Below are positions 54,385 through 64,000 of a stretch of 64,000 bases of DNA, one piece after another. A program made the position numbers and the translations under genes. Origin of the DNA: Saccharophagus degradans 2-40 (GTDB lineage Bacteria > Pseudomonadota > Gammaproteobacteria > Pseudomonadales > Cellvibrionaceae); assembly GCF_000013665.1 (NCBI RefSeq), contig NC_007912.1:1846501-1910500 (forward strand). Direction: 5' to 3'. Position 1 is the first letter of the stretch, and every line of letters starts with the position of its first letter. The notes under the pieces are model-generated. The model saw nothing but the letters and a program-made list of their open reading frames with translations. It made no database searches and was not told where the DNA came from.

Positions 54385-57300
54385 ATGCTGATCCTGCCTG
54401 GCGCTCCCGCCCTGTCTGATTTTCGACTTCAAAAACTTTTACAGCGTTGCACCGATTTAGGTATAGCCGTTACCGGCTTAAGCGCAGACTACGTGCACCT
54501 TATCGATGTGGAGAGCGAACTTAGCCAAGATGAGCACGAAACATTGGTTAAATTGCTTACTTACGGGCCTAAAATTGAGGCCGCAAGCGTAGAAGGGGTA
54601 GAGCTAGTTGCTGTACCGCGCCCAGGCACAATATCTCCGTGGTCCTCTAAGGCAACAGATATCGCTAAAAATGCAGGTCTTACCAAGGTACGTCGCATTG
54701 AGCGCGGTATTCATTACCGTATTGCCGCAGGTGCCAGCCAAGCCGCACTAGAGCAAATTAAGCCACTGCTATTTGACCGCATGGTGGAATCGTTATTAAA
54801 CAGCCCCGAAGAGGGCGCTGCTTTATTCCGCGCAGAGTCTCCTAAGCCTTTAAGCTACGTAGATATTCTTGGTGCTGGCCGCCAAGCGTTGGTAGAAGCT
54901 AACGGTACTTTAGGTTTGGCGCTTGCCGAAGATGAAATAGATTACCTTGTTGAATCGTTCGAAGGCTTGGGCCGCAACCCTACCGATGTAGAGCTGATGA
55001 TGTTTGCTCAAGCGAACTCCGAGCATTGCCGCCACAAAATATTCAATGCGAGCTGGACTATCGATGGCAAAGAAATGCCGCGCTCACTGTTTAAAATGAT
55101 CAAAAACACCTACGAACTCGGTGGCGAAAACGTATTGTCTGCCTATGCAGATAACGCCTCTGTAGTAACCGGTAGTGTAGCGGGGCGATTTTTCCCCAAC
55201 CCAGAAACTAAAACGTTTGCTTATACCGAAGAGCCAATTCATCTGTTGATGAAAGTGGAAACGCATAACCACCCAACTGCCATTGCGCCTTTCCCTGGTG
55301 CGGGTACTGGTTCGGGGGGCGAGATTCGCGACGAGGGTGCAGTTGGTAAAGGCTCTAAGCCAAAGGCGGGCTTGAGCGGCTATACCGTATCGAACTTACA
55401 AATTCCAGATTACACCTTGCCTTGGGAAACCCCCTACGGCAAACCCGATCGCATTGTGAACGCGCTAGATATTATGATTGAAGGCCCAATAGGCGGCGCT
55501 GCGTTTAACAATGAGTTTGGTCGCCCGAATATCTGTGGTTACTTCCGTACCTTTGAAGAAGACTTCGACGGCGAGCGTCGTGGTTACCACAAGCCCATCA
55601 TGTTGGCCGGTGGTTACGGCAATATTCGCGAAGAACATATTGCGCAAACCGAATACGATGCGGGCAGTAAGCTGGTTGTATTGGGCGGCCCAGCTATGTT
55701 GATTGGCTTAGGCGGTGGTGCTGCATCTTCTATGGCATCTGGTAGCTCTAGCGAAGATCTCGATTTTGCGTCGGTACAGCGCCAAAACCCAGAAATTGAA
55801 CGTCGTTGCCAAGAAGTGATCGACCAATGCTGGCAGCTAGGTGAAAATAACCCAATCGCCTTTATTCACGATGTGGGTGCAGGTGGTTTATCTAACGCCT
55901 TCCCAGAGCTTGCTAAAGATGGTGGCTGCGGTGCAATTTTTGATATCCGTAAAGTGCCTAACGACGAGCCAGGTATGTCGCCATTAGAAATATGGTGTAA
56001 CGAATCGCAAGAGCGTTACGTAATGGCTATACCGCCAGAGCGTTTAGCCCAATTCGAGGCGATTTGTGAGCGTGAGCGTTGCCCTTACGCCGTTGTGGGC
56101 GAAGCAATAAGCGAGCAAACACTGCAGGTAAAAGACACCCTATTGAATGCAAACCCAGTCGACCTGCCTATGAGTGTGTTGTTTGGCAAAGCGCCTAAAA
56201 TGCACCGCACAGCAGAAACACGCACCTATAACACGCCAGAATTTGATATTACTGGTTTAAGTGTACAAGACGCTGCCGAGCGCGTTATTCAGCACCCAGC
56301 AGTGGCAAGTAAGCAGTTCCTTATTACAATTGGTGACCGCTCCGTAACCGGTCAGGTTGTGCGCGATCAAATGGTAGGCCCGTGGCAAGTGCCCGTGGCA
56401 GACTGCGCGGTAACTACAGTAAGTTACGATAGCTTCGCTGGTGAAGCTATGAGCATGGGCGAGCGTACGCCGCTGGCGCTTATTGATGCTCCCGCTTCTG
56501 GTCGCATGGCGGTGGGCGAAGCCATTACAAACATTGCCGCCACCCGTATTGGCGACATAAAAGATATTAAACTTTCAGCCAACTGGATGTGTGCTGCAGG
56601 CCACCCAGGTGAAGATGCCAAGCTATACGAGACCGTAGAAGCTGTAGGTATGGATATTTGCCCAGCGTTGGGCTTAACCATTCCTGTGGGTAAAGACTCC
56701 ATGTCTATGCGTACCGCATGGCAGGAAAACGGCGAAGATAAATCGGTAACCTCACCGCTATCTGTAGTCATTTCTGCTTTTGCGCCCGTTGTCGATGTGC
56801 GCAAAACACTTACTCCCGAATTAAAAACCGTAGCCAACAAAATACTACTTGTAGACCTCGCTGCAGGTGAGCAGCGTTTAGGCGGTTCTATACTGGCGCA
56901 GGTGTACAATCAAATAGGCACCGGCGCGCCCGATGTCGATAACGCCGCTAGCTTAAAAGCGTTTTTTAACGCAATGCAGGCGTGTTTAGAGCAAGACTTG
57001 CTACTTGCCTATCACGATCGCAGCGATGGTGGCTTATATGCAGCCTTAGCTGAAATGTGTTTTGCTGGCCGCTGCGGCGCCACAGTAGATATTGCCGCTC
57101 AAGTAGCGAACGGCTCTGAATTAGGTGCCTTGTTTAACGAAGAGTTGGGCGCGTTGCTGCAAGTTGCTAGCGATAAACTGGCTACAGTAGAAGCTATATT
57201 CGAGCAGCACGGCTTGGGTACATCGCTTAGCGTATTAGGTGAAGCTACCGCCAATGAAAATATTATTTTCAATAATGGTGATGCAACGGTACTTAATCAA

Positions 57301-58257
57301 ACGCGTGCAGCACTGCAAAAACTGTGGAGCCTGACGAGTTACAACGTGCAAAAGCTGCGCGATAACCCAGAGTGTGCCGAGCAAGAATTTGCCGCAATAG
57401 AAGCTAAGAATACAGGCTTAATAAACAAACTAAGCTTCGACCCGCAACAAGATATTGCTGCACCTTATATTGCCAAAGGCGTTAAGCCTAGCGTTGCAAT
57501 TTTACGTGAGCAGGGTGTAAACAGCCAAAACGAAATGGCTGCAGCATTTGACCGCGCAGGCTTTAGCGCCGTAGACGTTCATATGAGCGATATCCTAAGT
57601 GGTCGTGTTAGCTTAGAGCAATTTAAAGGCCTAGCCGCTTGCGGTGGTTTCTCTTACGGTGACGTACTGGGTGCCGGCGAAGGTTGGGCAAAAACCATTT
57701 TGTTTAATGCCCAAGCGCGCGATCAATTCCAAGCGTTTTTTAACCGCGAAGATACCTTCAGTTTAGGTGTGTGTAACGGTTGCCAAATGCTCTCTAACTT
57801 GAAGAGCTTAATTCCTGGTACCGAGCTGTGGCCACATTTCGTGCGCAACGTATCGGAGCAGTTCGAAGCGCGCTTTAGCTTAGTTAAAGTAGAGCAGTCT
57901 GCTTCTGTATTGCTAGGTGATATGGCAGGCTCTTATTTGCCTGTTGCTGTATCTCACGGTGAGGGTCGTGCCGAGTTTGCCAATAGCGCTGCTGTAAGCG
58001 CCTTAGAAAGCTCTGGCACCGTTGGTATGCGCTTTGTTACTTCCGACCTTGCAACCGCAACCACTTACCCGGCCAACCCCAATGGTTCGCCTAACGGCAT
58101 TACAGGGTTGTGTTCGGCAGAAGGTCGCACCACTATTATGATGCCGCACCCAGAGCGTGTTTTCCGCAAAGTTACAAACTCGTGGAATGATGGCGAAGCA
58201 GGCGAGTACAGCGGTTGGATGCGATTATTCCGCAACGCGAGAGTATTTGTAGATTAA
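54385..58257 (+). CDS. purL: Phosphoribosylformylglycinamidine synthase
   Basis: 1290 aa, the long single-chain type of gammaproteobacteria. It converts FGAR to FGAM in purine synthesis. The FGAM synthase domains show [35 protein letters not shown] and [16 protein letters not shown]. The C-terminal glutaminase has the nucleophile Cys in [12 protein letters not shown] and MPHPERVF. It shares the window with guaB and guaA, all of purine synthesis. Confidence 0.97.
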   Translation: MLILPGAPALSDFRLQKLLQRCTDLGIAVTGLSADYVHLIDVESELSQDEHETLVKLLTYGPKIEAASVEGVELVAVPRPGTISPWSSKATDIAKNAGLTKVRRIERGIHYRIAAGASQAALEQIKPLLFDRMVESLLNSPEEGAALFRAESPKPLSYVDILGAGRQALVEANGTLGLALAEDEIDYLVESFEGLGRNPTDVELMMFAQANSEHCRHKIFNASWTIDGKEMPRSLFKMIKNTYELGGENVLSAYADNASVVTGSVAGRFFPNPETKTFAYTEEPIHLLMKVETHNHPTAIAPFPGAGTGSGGEIRDEGAVGKGSKPKAGLSGYTVSNLQIPDYTLPWETPYGKPDRIVNALDIMIEGPIGGAAFNNEFGRPNICGYFRTFEEDFDGERRGYHKPIMLAGGYGNIREEHIAQTEYDAGSKLVVLGGPAMLIGLGGGAASSMASGSSSEDLDFASVQRQNPEIERRCQEVIDQCWQLGENNPIAFIHDVGAGGLSNAFPELAKDGGCGAIFDIRKVPNDEPGMSPLEIWCNESQERYVMAIPPERLAQFEAICERERCPYAVVGEAISEQTLQVKDTLLNANPVDLPMSVLFGKAPKMHRTAETRTYNTPEFDITGLSVQDAAERVIQHPAVASKQFLITIGDRSVTGQVVRDQMVGPWQVPVADCAVTTVSYDSFAGEAMSMGERTPLALIDAPASGRMAVGEAITNIAATRIGDIKDIKLSANWMCAAGHPGEDAKLYETVEAVGMDICPALGLTIPVGKDSMSMRTAWQENGEDKSVTSPLSVVISAFAPVVDVRKTLTPELKTVANKILLVDLAAGEQRLGGSILAQVYNQIGTGAPDVDNAASLKAFFNAMQACLEQDLLLAYHDRSDGGLYAALAEMCFAGRCGATVDIAAQVANGSELGALFNEELGALLQVASDKLATVEAIFEQHGLGTSLSVLGEATANENIIFNNGDATVLNQTRAALQKLWSLTSYNVQKLRDNPECAEQEFAAIEAKNTGLINKLSFDPQQDIAAPYIAKGVKPSVAILREQGVNSQNEMAAAFDRAGFSAVDVHMSDILSGRVSLEQFKGLAACGGFSYGDVLGAGEGWAKTILFNAQARDQFQAFFNREDTFSLGVCNGCQMLSNLKSLIPGTELWPHFVRNVSEQFEARFSLVKVEQSASVLLGDMAGSYLPVAVSHGEGRAEFANSAAVSALESSGTVGMRFVTSDLATATTYPANPNGSPNGITGLCSAEGRTTIMMPHPERVFRKVTNSWNDGEAGEYSGWMRLFRNARVFVD

Positions 58258-58287
58258 AAGTAAAACCCCATAAAAGGTTTTGCGTAT

Positions 58288-58323
58288 AACGGCTGGCACT
58301 TAGGTGTCGGCCGTTTTCATTTT
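58288..58323 (+). terminator. Terminator after purL
   Basis: AACGGCTGGCAC pairs with GTGTCGGCCGTT (two G-T wobbles) around TTAG or similar, then TTCATTTTT. Confidence 0.75.
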
Positions 58324-58383
58324 TAATACCTTGCTCTTACCTATTGTTAAGTAGACTACAAGCCAAAAAATTGGAGGCCCCAT

Positions 58384-59364
58384 ATGAACAAACGCAAACT
58401 CGGTAAAACACATTTAATGGTAAGTGAAGTAGGGTTGGGGTGCTGGCAGCTAGGTGGTGATTTTGGCCCAGTAGCCGATAGTCAAGCCGATGAAATTCTT
58501 AACGCTGCAATAGAAAATAAAATTAATTTTTTCGATACCGCCGATGTGTATGGAGCAGGGCAGAGCGAGCGCTATATTGGCGCTGCTGTACCGGCTGCGA
58601 ACAGCGAGTTAATAGTAGCGACAAAATACGGTAGGGAGGCTGTTACTTACCCCGATAAATACTCGCTTACCAATATGCGCGACGCATTAAAGCGAGCGCA
58701 GGATAGACTGCAGCGGGACACCATTGATTTAATCCAGTTGCACTGTATTCCTACGCAGGTAATGGCTTACGGTGAGATATTTGATTGGTTGCGCACCGTT
58801 CAGCAAGATGGCTTAGTAAAATATTTCGGCGCCAGTGTAGAAACAGTCGCCGAGGCGCAATTGTGCGCACAACAAGACGATTTAGCCACGCTGCAAATTA
58901 TCTTTAATTTACTTCGTCAGCGACCTGTTAAAGAGCTTTTTGATATAACCAAAGAGCGCGAGATTGGCGTGATTGTCCGCTTGCCATTAGCTAGTGGCTT
59001 ATTAAGTGGTAAATACTCGGCCAGCACCCAGTTTGCCGCAACAGATCATCGCAACTACAACAAAGACGGTGCCGCCTTTAGTGTAGGTGAGACCTTTTCG
59101 GGTATACCTTTTGAAAAAGGGCTAGAGCTAACAGAGCAACTGGCTAAGTTTAAGCCTAGCGATATAACAATGGCGCAGTTTGCAATGCGTTGGATTCTCG
59201 ATCACGATGCGGTTTCTACTGTTATTGCTGGGGCGAGCTCGCCCAAGCAGGTGGCACAAAACGTTTCTGTGGCTAACGTGGCCCCGCTCAGCGAAGATAT
59301 TCACGCAGACTTATACGACTTTTATTTAAACGCTGTAGAACAGCATATTCGTGGCGTTTTCTAG
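58384..59364 (+). CDS. Aldo/keto reductase
   Basis: 326 aa TIM-barrel reductase. The catalytic tetrad is visible: Asp and Tyr in FFDTADVYGAGQSERYIG, Lys in VATKYGRE, His in IQLHCIP. NADPH contacts lie near the end (TVIAGASSPKQVAQN). GGAGG before ATG 58384 is a strong ribosome site. The substrate is not known. The gap of 216 bases to the next gene suggests its own transcript. Confidence 0.9.
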   Translation: MNKRKLGKTHLMVSEVGLGCWQLGGDFGPVADSQADEILNAAIENKINFFDTADVYGAGQSERYIGAAVPAANSELIVATKYGREAVTYPDKYSLTNMRDALKRAQDRLQRDTIDLIQLHCIPTQVMAYGEIFDWLRTVQQDGLVKYFGASVETVAEAQLCAQQDDLATLQIIFNLLRQRPVKELFDITKEREIGVIVRLPLASGLLSGKYSASTQFAATDHRNYNKDGAAFSVGETFSGIPFEKGLELTEQLAKFKPSDITMAQFAMRWILDHDAVSTVIAGASSPKQVAQNVSVANVAPLSEDIHADLYDFYLNAVEQHIRGVF

Positions 59365-59580
59365 CTGCCGTTTGGCGTTAGTATTCCAAGCGAATAGGGC
59401 GTGGTGGCGCTATTCGCTTATAAGTAATTATTTACAATCTATACCCGCGAATCGGGGTAATTCCTGTTTTGGCTTGTTTGGGTGTGCAGTTGTAAAAATA
59501 GCTCGTAAACCTCTTGCTAAATCGTTCGCTAGTTAACTATGCTCTAAGCTTCTAATGCAAATTTGGCTTACACTTGAATT

Positions 59581-61056
59581 ATGAGTGAAAACTGCATTCT
59601 CTCGATTGATATTGGCACCCATTCAACTCGCGTAGCAATAATTAACACGCGCGGCCAAATACTTTGGTTAAAAAAATTTTCTTACACTTTACATTATATA
59701 AACGAAGCTTTTATAGAACAGGATGCATGGCCCATAGTCGAACACCTTAAAGGTTTGATCGACGAAGCCACGCAAACAGAGTTTTCTATCTGCGCTGCAG
59801 GTATTGCTTGTCAGCGTTCAACTGTATTGGCATGGGATAGTGAGACCGGCAAGCCCCTGCATGCAGCGTTAAGCTGGATGGATACCCGCGCGAAGGGTGA
59901 AGTAACAGCTTTAGCAAGGCAGCAGAAGGCAATTAAGCAAAAAACTGGGCTGGTATTGTCGCCACATTACGGTGCTACAAAACTCGCTTGGTTACAGCGC
60001 CATTTAACCGAAAATGGCGAGCGTGTTTTCCAAATGGGGCCGCTCATAAGTTTTGTTTTGTTCCATCTTGTGGCTGGCCGCCCTTTTATTTGCGATGAAA
60101 GTAATGCTGCCAGAACGCAACTTTACGATATCTATACCCGCAACTGGAGCTTGTCGCTAAAGCAGTTGTTTGGGGTAGGCACTGGGCTTTTGCCGCAAGT
60201 ATTACCCTGTTGTGCAAATTACGGCAATATAATGAACGCACGTGGTAAATCTATCCCTCTTGTTGCCGTAAGTGGAGACCAGAATGCCGCTTACTTTGCA
60301 CTGCACAGCTTAGAGGTTTTTCGCAAGGGTGGCGCGGTTGTGGCTAACTTAGGTACAGGTGCATTTTTACTTGTAGAAACCCATCTAGAGCACTCGCCAT
60401 CGAACTTGCTTCATACGTTGCTCTATAGTTCTGAGGGCAGTGTACAGTACGCATTGGAGGCCACAATCAATGGCGCCGGTAGTGCAGTAGAATGGCTGTG
60501 CGAGCAATGGATAAGAGCGGGTGTTAGAGAAGGGGCGAGCACCGAGCGCGACCGTGATCAATTCTTTAAAGAGCTGGCTTTATGGTTTGAGCGGTATCAA
60601 ACAGCAGACGTTAAAATACCCGTATTTATTAATACTCTAGGGGGCGTGGCCGCACCCTATTGGCGGCAGGATATACCTCATAATTTTATAGGTGTTAGCG
60701 ACTCGTCTAGTTGGTACGCTAAAGCTATGGCGGTGTTCGAAAGTATTGCGTTTTGGGTGCGGCGTAACGTAGAAGAAATAGAGGCGTCACGTCCAGTTAA
60801 ATTGCTTGTAGTCAGCGGCGGGCTATTGGTGAATAATGGTTTCAGGCAAATGCTTGCTAGCGCAGTGGGTAAAAAAGTGGTGGTAAATACCCAGCTAGAA
60901 TCCACATTAGTGGGCGTAGCTGGTTTAGCTTTCGCGCAGTTGGGGCAGTCTATTACCGTTGATGACTCACAAACCTCGACTGTTTACTCGCCAATATTTT
61001 GCGATGAGCTGGAAGAGCGCTATCAAACCTTCAAACACTATTTAGATAATTACTAG
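59581..61056 (+). CDS. FGGY-family kinase, glycerol-kinase-like
   Basis: 491 aa with the two FGGY domains. The N-terminal phosphate loop SIDIGTHSTRVAIIN, GIACQRSTVLAWDSETGKPL and LSWMDTRAKGE resemble glycerol kinase. The C-terminal half has NLGTGAFLLVE and VSGGLLVNNGFRQML. Neighbours (glycerophosphodiesterase, glycerol-3-phosphate dehydrogenase) support glycerol or a related polyol as substrate. Overall similarity looks lower than for a true GlpK. Two bases separate it from the next gene. Confidence 0.82.
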   Translation: MSENCILSIDIGTHSTRVAIINTRGQILWLKKFSYTLHYINEAFIEQDAWPIVEHLKGLIDEATQTEFSICAAGIACQRSTVLAWDSETGKPLHAALSWMDTRAKGEVTALARQQKAIKQKTGLVLSPHYGATKLAWLQRHLTENGERVFQMGPLISFVLFHLVAGRPFICDESNAARTQLYDIYTRNWSLSLKQLFGVGTGLLPQVLPCCANYGNIMNARGKSIPLVAVSGDQNAAYFALHSLEVFRKGGAVVANLGTGAFLLVETHLEHSPSNLLHTLLYSSEGSVQYALEATINGAGSAVEWLCEQWIRAGVREGASTERDRDQFFKELALWFERYQTADVKIPVFINTLGGVAAPYWRQDIPHNFIGVSDSSSWYAKAMAVFESIAFWVRRNVEEIEASRPVKLLVVSGGLLVNNGFRQMLASAVGKKVVVNTQLESTLVGVAGLAFAQLGQSITVDDSQTSTVYSPIFCDELEERYQTFKHYLDNY

Positions 61057-61058
61057 TT

Positions 61059-61799
61059 ATGCAAACAGAACCGTCTTTTGTTGTAGTTGGCCATAGAGGC
61101 AACCCTGAGTACTTCCCAGAGAACTCTTTAGTGGGGTTAACGCAAACTGTAGCTGCAGGTGTAACTGCCGTTGAATTCGACGTGCAATGCACGCAAGATG
61201 GCGAGCTTATACTGTTACACGATGAAGACTTTATGCGTGTGGCGGGCGTTAGCGCGCATGCTCACAGCGTCTCGTTTGCTCAGGCATGCAGTATTGATGT
61301 GGCCGAAGAGCAGCGTTTTGGTAGTAAATTTAGAGGCGAAAAAACACCGTCATTAACACAGGTGTGCCATGCGCTACAAAACGGCCCCGAGTATGTATTT
61401 GTAGAAATAAAAAGCGAAGCTGTTGGCTACTTGGGTTTCGATGGCGCCATGCAAAAACTTTTAGAAGCTACAGCAGCAATTGCTGAGCAGCGTATTTTTA
61501 TTAGCTACCACTACGAATTTTTAAGTTTTTTAAAGCAAGAAACCGGGCAAAAAATTGGCTGGGTTATGACCTGTTACGACGACGCGTCGTTAGCGCAAGC
61601 CGATAAACTTCAGCCCGAGTATCTTATTTGCAATAAAAATAAATTACCCAAAACGGGTAAGTTGCCCACCAATACTTGGGCTTGGTTTGTGTATGATGTA
61701 GTGGAGTTACAAGAAGCCATTGCTCTGCAAAAACGCGGTGTAAAGTTCATAGAGAGTTGGAACCCTCAAGCGTTACTACAGCCTGTTCCCGCTGAATAG
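61059..61799 (+). CDS. Glycerophosphodiester phosphodiesterase
   Basis: 246 aa. Catalytic/metal residues are in GHRGNPEYFPENS (His), EFDVQCTQDGELILLHDEDFMR (Glu, Asp, His) and FVEIKSE (Glu, Lys). There is no signal peptide, so it acts in the cytosol (UgpQ-like). It releases glycerol-3-phosphate from lipid-derived diesters for the dehydrogenase next door. Confidence 0.92.
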   Translation: MQTEPSFVVVGHRGNPEYFPENSLVGLTQTVAAGVTAVEFDVQCTQDGELILLHDEDFMRVAGVSAHAHSVSFAQACSIDVAEEQRFGSKFRGEKTPSLTQVCHALQNGPEYVFVEIKSEAVGYLGFDGAMQKLLEATAAIAEQRIFISYHYEFLSFLKQETGQKIGWVMTCYDDASLAQADKLQPEYLICNKNKLPKTGKLPTNTWAWFVYDVVELQEAIALQKRGVKFIESWNPQALLQPVPAE

Positions 61800-61840
61800 T
61801 TACATATAAATTCACTTCTATACTTAAGCAAGATACTGCT

Positions 61841-63037
61841 ATGCCCGCACAACAAGAAACACCAACTCAAACATCCAATTCAAATAACCTTCCTTATTAC
61901 GATGTGATTGTAATCGGCGCTGGTATCCAAGGTGCAGGTGTGGCGCAAGCGGCTGCATTGCAAGGTTGGAGTGTGCTAGTAATCGAGCAGTTTGATGGCC
62001 CAGCGCAAGGTACATCCAGTAAAAGCTCTAAGCTTATTCACGGTGGGCTAAGGTATTTGGAAACGGCGCAATTTAGTTTGGTAAAGGAATGCTTACAAGA
62101 GAAAGCAATACTACAAAAAATTGCCCCTAAGCTTGTTAAGCCGGCTACTTTTGTTATTCCAGTATACAAAAAAAATAAACGCTCGCCATTTTGGGTAGGC
62201 TTAGGTTTATGGTTGTACAGCTTGCTAGGGGGCAGCGCACCTAGAAAAATTGCCAGCGTGTTGTGGAAAAACTTCCCGCATTTAAACACTCAAAACCTGC
62301 GCGCCATGTACAGCTACGAAGATGCGCAAACAGATGATGCAGCCTTAACCCGTGCGGTGTTGGCCGCTGCACAAGAAGATGATGCGGAAATTTTATACTC
62401 CACCGAAGTTAGCGCAATAAACAAAACGGGTGAGGGTTATAAGGTAAATTCTAATCGAGGTAGTTTTACTTGCTCTACCGTGGTGAATGCAGCAGGTCCT
62501 TGGGTTAATACTATTGCTGGCCGCTGCACTTTTGGTGCGCCAATGATCGATGTAGATTTAGTGCAAGGTGCACACATAGTGTTAGATACACCCGCATTTG
62601 AGCAGTGCTTTTATTTCGAATCGCCCGATGATGGCAGAGCAGTGTTTACCTTGCCGTGGAAAGGTAAAACTATGGTGGGTACCACAGAAACGCACTTTAC
62701 CGGCGACCCTAAAACCTGTACGCCAACAGCAGACGAAGAGGCTTACTTAAAACGCGCCTTCGATTTTTATTTTCCTGCATTAGCCAATGTAAAAATACTA
62801 GAAAGCTTTGCCGGGCTGCGTGTGCTACCTATGGCCGAGGGCAGCGCCACCAAAAGAGCGCGCGATACGCGTATTGTGTTTGATAATAACGTCGACACGA
62901 TGAAGGGCTATTACGCAATATATGGCGGCAAATTAACCGGCTATAGGGCAACCGCAGAAAAAGTGGTGCAGTGTATGGCGCCGGTGCTGGGGCATAGTGC
63001 AACACTTGTTAGCACTAAAAATGTCCACCTAAATTAG
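61841..63037 (+). CDS. Glycerol-3-phosphate dehydrogenase, FAD type, short form
   Basis: 398 aa. The FAD site DVIVIGAGIQGAGVAQAAALQG, the SSKSSKLIHGGLRYLE block and YAIYGGKLTGYRATAEK are GlpD features. Usual GlpD proteins are about 500 aa and have a helical C-terminal DAO_C domain. Here the protein stops shortly after the GGKLTGYR motif, with a normal stop codon, so that domain is missing. It should feed electrons from glycerol-3-phosphate to quinone if active. It completes the kinase-phosphodiesterase operon. Confidence 0.88.
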   Translation: MPAQQETPTQTSNSNNLPYYDVIVIGAGIQGAGVAQAAALQGWSVLVIEQFDGPAQGTSSKSSKLIHGGLRYLETAQFSLVKECLQEKAILQKIAPKLVKPATFVIPVYKKNKRSPFWVGLGLWLYSLLGGSAPRKIASVLWKNFPHLNTQNLRAMYSYEDAQTDDAALTRAVLAAAQEDDAEILYSTEVSAINKTGEGYKVNSNRGSFTCSTVVNAAGPWVNTIAGRCTFGAPMIDVDLVQGAHIVLDTPAFEQCFYFESPDDGRAVFTLPWKGKTMVGTTETHFTGDPKTCTPTADEEAYLKRAFDFYFPALANVKILESFAGLRVLPMAEGSATKRARDTRIVFDNNVDTMKGYYAIYGGKLTGYRATAEKVVQCMAPVLGHSATLVSTKNVHLN

Positions 63038-63060
63038 TAAATGTATACTGATTAAAATTG

Positions 63061-64000
63061 TTAAAGCTCTAGCGATAGCGTGTCTAAAGTATCAAACATA
63101 TTTTCAGGTAGGTCTAGCCCTGCTAGCACGCTAGCGGCGAGCTTTTTATTATTAGCGTAAGACGTGGTGTAAACCTCGGTTACCATATTGGCTTTGTATA
63201 ATATATGTGCGTAAGGTGATACCTTGCTGCCCGCCGAAATGTTTACTTGCTCTGCAAGGGCTTTACATAATTCTGTAGGCAGCTCCCAATCTTTAGCAAC
63301 CCAATAGCTTACTGCAGGTGAAAGTACTTTCATGAGCGGTACAAAAGCGTTGTAACCAGGCGATATTTCTTCGCCGTTCTTTTTAAATTGCTTACACAGT
63401 TCGCTAAAAATTGTGATTTTGCCAATGTCGTGCACCAGCCCTAGTAAATACACTTTGAAGGGCTCTGGTGTTTTAGTGTTTTTTGCAATTATTTCGCACG
63501 CAACGGCTGTGTTTAGTGAATGCTGCCACATGCGTTGCCCACACTGCGAAAAGTATGCACTTTCGCGCTGAATAATTGGTTGCATAACCGCAGCAGAAAG
63601 CACCGCCCTCAAGCCTTCAATTCCCAGTTTTACTACTGCGCGCTCAATGTTATCTATACGTTTACCTATTGGGTTAAAGTAAACGCTATTGCCCAGTTTA
63701 AGCACGGCTGCACTCATAACTGGGTCTTTATTAATAATTTCTACGTAGTCTTTTACCGAGCTGTCGGGGTCGCGCAGGCTGCGCATTAAACGCGGAATTA
63801 CATGGGGTAAATGCGGTACGGCTTTTTGTCTGGTAGGCTTTTTTTGCAAAGCTTCTTGCACAACATTTATAACGAGTTTTTGCGGCAGGCTTAAGGGCTG
63901 TTCGGTATTTTGCGGGAATAAATAGCGGTAATACGCTTCTTGAGCGTTTTTGATGCTGTAAATTTTGGGTTCTGTTACCTCAACCAGTTTAGGCTTGGTT
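63061..64000 (-). CDS. HDOD-domain protein (5' end beyond window)
   Basis: The frame is open from the window edge at 64000 down to the stop at 63061 (313 codons), so the apparent GTG start at 63861 is probably internal. The HDOD core runs from PHLPHVIPRLMRSLRDPD through AAVLKLGNSVYFNP, IERAVVKLGIEGLRAVL and LLGLVHDIGKITIF to the C terminus. HDOD proteins are HD-like signalling proteins without the full metal site. Only the left (N-terminal) extension is lost. Confidence 0.85.
   Translation of the reverse strand, partial: TKPKLVEVTEPKIYSIKNAQEAYYRYLFPQNTEQPLSLPQKLVINVVQEALQKKPTRQKAVPHLPHVIPRLMRSLRDPDSSVKDYVEIINKDPVMSAAVLKLGNSVYFNPIGKRIDNIERAVVKLGIEGLRAVLSAAVMQPIIQRESAYFSQCGQRMWQHSLNTAVACEIIAKNTKTPEPFKVYLLGLVHDIGKITIFSELCKQFKKNGEEISPGYNAFVPLMKVLSPAVSYWVAKDWELPTELCKALAEQVNISAGSKVSPYAHILYKANMVTEVYTTSYANNKKLAASVLAGLDLPENMFDTLDTLSLEL

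Noticed and set aside
59365-59580. Frame of 61 codons between the aldo/keto reductase and the kinase
   Set aside because: It overlaps the reductase end, has no ribosome site and no recognisable sequence; the gap shows no other feature.
1-64000. tRNA, rRNA, insertion sequence or prophage genes
   Set aside because: None could be recognised by eye: no transposase or integrase motifs, no tRNA cloverleaf with CCA, no phage structural genes.

Overview
The window reads as chromosome of a marine, polysaccharide-degrading gammaproteobacterium of the Cellvibrionaceae type. Support comes from the ndk-rlmN-pilW-rodZ-ispG-hisS-yfgM-bamB-der gene order, the guaBA / tadA-mltF-purL set, an Anr/Fnr regulator, and secreted multi-domain glucanases with Glu-Pro-Glu-Ser linkers. 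Saccharophagus/Teredinibacter-like is my best guess, by inference from gene style and not from any search. I found no rRNA, tRNA, insertion sequence, prophage or CRISPR array. Both edges cut genes: an asmA-like gene at the left and an HDOD gene at the right.

Layout. 1-2.5 kb: AsmA-like protein and a flavodoxin-fold oxidoreductase, minus strand. 2.6-12.0 kb: one long plus-strand run of core genes for nucleotides (ndk), rRNA/tRNA function (rlmN, hisS, der), type IV pilus (pilW/pilF), cell shape (rodZ), isoprenoids (ispG) and the outer membrane (yfgM, bamB). 12.1-27.6 kb: an accessory carbohydrate island. It holds a FecA-like TonB receptor with an STN signalling domain, its ECF sigma factor and FecR anti-sigma factor, a GH16 laminarinase with many binding modules, a GH128 lipoprotein and a lactonase-fold lipoprotein. 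Three paralogous periplasmic binding-protein-like genes flank it (two at 12.1-14.0 kb, one at 26.7 kb). The nucleoid protein NdpA/YejK sits between the lactonase and the third paralog. 27.8-36.2 kb: a small secreted protein, a TauE/SafE permease, a TPP-riboswitch thiOSG operon that seems to run on into two small membrane proteins and an orphan ABC ATPase, a Kef-type antiporter and xseA. 36.3-39.9 kb: guaB-guaA. 40-50.6 kb: mostly minus-strand genes including SirB2, DUF4202, Anr/Fnr, a degenerate HemN-like protein next to a perfect FNR box, a sirtuin overlapping a rhombosortase-like protease, a mutarotase, a glutaminyl cyclase, ComFB, MnmC and two flavodoxins. 50.7-58.3 kb: DUF1653, rlmA, tadA, mltF, purL. 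58.4-63.0 kb: aldo/keto reductase, then a glycerol-kinase-like / glycerophosphodiesterase / glycerol-3-phosphate dehydrogenase operon.

How it works together (inference). The 12-27 kb island looks like a beta-1,3-glucan (laminarin) locus. GH16 would cut the polymer outside the cell and GH128 would act while anchored to the membrane. The STN receptor plus sigma/anti-sigma pair could sense ligand at the outer membrane and switch expression. Whether that receptor carries a siderophore or a glycan is open.

Most notable points: the nucleoside diphosphate kinase has Tyr where the family has its catalytic His117; the three-copy binding-protein family around the glucan island; the HemN-like protein that has lost its iron-sulfur cysteines but sits by an FNR box; and the TPP-riboswitch operon with unexplained membrane/ABC genes.
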